From assembly GCA_964478545.1 (NCBI GenBank), contig CAYZIS010000019.1, positions 1 through 50,981 of the forward strand: a stretch of DNA of 50,981 nt. The letters run 5' to 3'. Below are positions 49,670 to 50,981 of the stretch, piece by piece (positions within the stretch are counted from its first letter, which is position 1; each line of letters begins with the position of its first letter). The translations under genes were made by a program, and so were the position numbers. The DNA comes from DQWO01 sp964478545. Its GTDB lineage: Bacteria; Desulfobacterota; Anaeroferrophillalia; Anaeroferrophillales; Anaeroferrophillaceae. The notes beneath the pieces are model-generated. The model made no database searches and was not told the DNA's origin. It saw only the letters and a list, made by a program, of their open reading frames with translations.

Positions 49670-50406
49670 CATCATGTTTTTTGAACAGGGGGCTCATGAA
49701 CGATCGATTCATGGCAAAACTGATGGATTGGCGTCATACATCCGGATTCAGTGTTTATAACGGGCTGCGAATTGCTCCGGACGATGTTGACGGCCAGGAA
49801 GCTCTAGCCCAATATATTATCCGAAGTCCTTTTTCGACGGTGAAGATGACCTATAATGAGCAGATGGGAACGGTGATTTATCGTTCGAAGATGACCTATG
49901 GCAGAAACAGGAGAAACTTCGAGCTTTTTTCAGCGGTGGATTTCATTGCTGCCATAACCCAGCACATTCCTGAAAAAAACTTTCAACTTGTACGTTATTA
50001 TGGCTGGTACTCAAACCGGATGCGCGGCGACCGTCGTAAGCGTGAGCAGGCCGGCCAGGCGGAGGAAATTGTCGCACTGGTCGAGGGGATTGAAATAATT
50101 GATGTTGCAGATTAACGATCGTGCACCATACCTTCGCCAACCTGGCGGGAATGTATTAAGAAGATATGGGAAGTGGACCCGTTGGAATGTCCAAAGTGCC
50201 ATGGGGAGATGAAGATCATCAGTTTCATCACTGATTCCCCCACCATCCGTAAAATTCTTTTACACCTTAAACTCTGGGAGCGACCACCACCCGGCAAGTC
50301 TGGTCTGGAGGCCACCAATGATGCCGACCAGTATCCTGATCTGATCTACGAACCTTTCGATGATGGCTGGCCGGGGTATGAAGAAACGGCTACTGCAACC
50401 TGGTAA
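49670..50406 (+). pseudogene. IS91-family transposase remnant
   Basis: One frame from about 49670 to 50406 reads MAKLMDWRHTSGFSVYNGL, QYIIRSPFSTVKMTYNEQ, VDFIAAITQHIPEKNFQ, LVRYYGWYSNRMRG and, after a TAA at 50113-50115 in the same frame, RECIKKIWEVDPLECPKC and KIISFITDSPTIRKIL. These segments are the C-terminal half of IS91-type rolling-circle transposases. The N-terminal part with the catalytic Tyr and HUH is missing, and the single stop splits the rest, so it is dead. Confidence 0.75.
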
Positions 50407-50632
50407 TCGTGGTGTAGGGGCTGTTTGTGCTATTAACCCATTATCGGTGAGACCAACCGGCGCTAATATTAAGCACCTTTGACAAAGGTGCCTGAATTTA
50501 TGGGAATACTAAAATGGTTACCTACAGGTTTCCTCAGTGACAAAACTGTTCTCATGTGGGGAGGTTGCAACACTCGGAAAAGACGTTCTTGGTGAAATAA
50601 GCATCACCCCCCGGAAAGCAATTTCCTATCAG
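50407..50632. other. Short gap without recognised features
   Basis: No gene, repeat or terminator that I can support. Confidence 0.3.
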
Positions 50633-50947
50633 TCAGTTTGATGTTGGATCTCGCCATTGAATCGTATCAGTAAATACTTGATCAAAAAGCCAGTCGCTAT
50701 CACCGATTTCATTAGGTAACAGATCAATTATCTCTACACCATGCTTTTCTGCAATGATAATGCTTAAAGCTGCAATAATCCCAGCGTATCTGAAATATGA
50801 GTCGGACTTTATAATAGGAGAAAAACAACCAGACACGTCAAAAGCATTGACTAAATCAGTGCTCTTCAAAGACGCGATCAAACTGGATGCGATAAAGTGA
50901 TCACTAAAACGTTCATACGTAAATCTAACAACTGATATGGTTGACAC
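50633..50947 (-). pseudogene. Fragment resembling a STAND-type NTPase
   Basis: The 104-residue frame contains VVRFTYERFSDHFIASSLI and the downstream stretch YFRYAGIIAALSIIIAEKHG. FTYERFSDH is a motif seen in the winged-helix part of large STAND ATPases, including several anti-phage defence families. There is an in-frame TGA two codons before the GTG start and no P-loop domain before it in this window. It is thus a likely internal fragment of a dead or displaced gene, next to the IS91 remnant and the window edge. Confidence 0.4.
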
Positions 50948-50981
50948 TTGTCAAGAGAAAAAAGTAACCCACAGCCCCTTG

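Overview
The window looks like a piece of chromosome from a strictly anaerobic bacterium, most likely a member of the Desulfobacterota (former Deltaproteobacteria). The basis is a large soluble heterodisulfide-reductase (Hdr)-type electron-transfer cluster, multiheme cytochromes with a CXXCH-containing sensor kinase, a superoxide reductase, CooT, RtcB, EttA, and many short dispersed inverted repeats. This placement is inference; there is no rRNA or tRNA gene in the window to anchor it.

Region by region. (1) 1-6.2 kb: an IS30/HARE-HTH remnant, a sensor histidine kinase with two c-type heme motifs, and a convergent cytochrome operon (small membrane protein, receiver-like protein, two more small membrane proteins, heptaheme cytochrome, cytochrome b, truncated kinase). 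Several members are frameshifted or truncated. (2) 6.9-15.4 kb: housekeeping genes: tatB-tatC-MCE lipoprotein, a Sua5/YciO protein, a band-7 protein, a zinc-ribbon acidic protein, ettA, a GemA-like protein, rtcB and an FmdB zinc ribbon. (3) 15.5-22.5 kb: a stress and redox group: a dead PilZ-like gene, a conserved 97-residue protein, a phosphoribosyltransferase, a DksA/TraR zinc finger, a CBM48 protein, superoxide reductase, a multi-TM metal permease, an Mrp/NBP35 ATPase and a small zinc protein. Several share near-identical promoters. (4) 22.9-31.6 kb: a glycosyltransferase, rsmE, rimO, ilvE, nfi, cooT, then a decayed acyl-CoA dehydrogenase / HMG-CoA lyase / enoyl-CoA hydratase locus and a series of small mobile repeats. 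(5) 31.9-49.6 kb, the most striking part: fumarase alpha and beta, HdrC-HdrB-HdrA, a second HdrA, a second HdrC-HdrB, a tandem-fused double HdrA, MvhD, an FrhB/FdhB-like Fe-S flavoprotein, then the iron-sulfur and flavoprotein subunits of a soluble fumarate reductase/succinate dehydrogenase, followed by sucC and sucD. (6) 49.7-51 kb: an IS91-type transposase remnant and a fragment resembling a STAND-type NTPase.

How the genes may work together. The genes of region 5 encode every enzyme from succinyl-CoA to malate (SucCD, succinate/fumarate oxidoreductase, fumarase) around an Hdr-type flavin and Fe-S relay. Linkage suggests that succinate/fumarate interconversion is coupled to flavin-based electron bifurcation or confurcation, with no membrane anchor or quinone subunit present. 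MvhD and the FrhB/FdhB-like protein would be the likely entry or exit points for electrons. The direction of electron flow and the partner (H2, formate, ferredoxin, NADH) cannot be read from the sequence.

The window is also rich in decay: at least six loci carry in-frame stops, frameshifts or truncations, and at least four families of small inverted-repeat elements are scattered between genes, including inside the Hdr operon.
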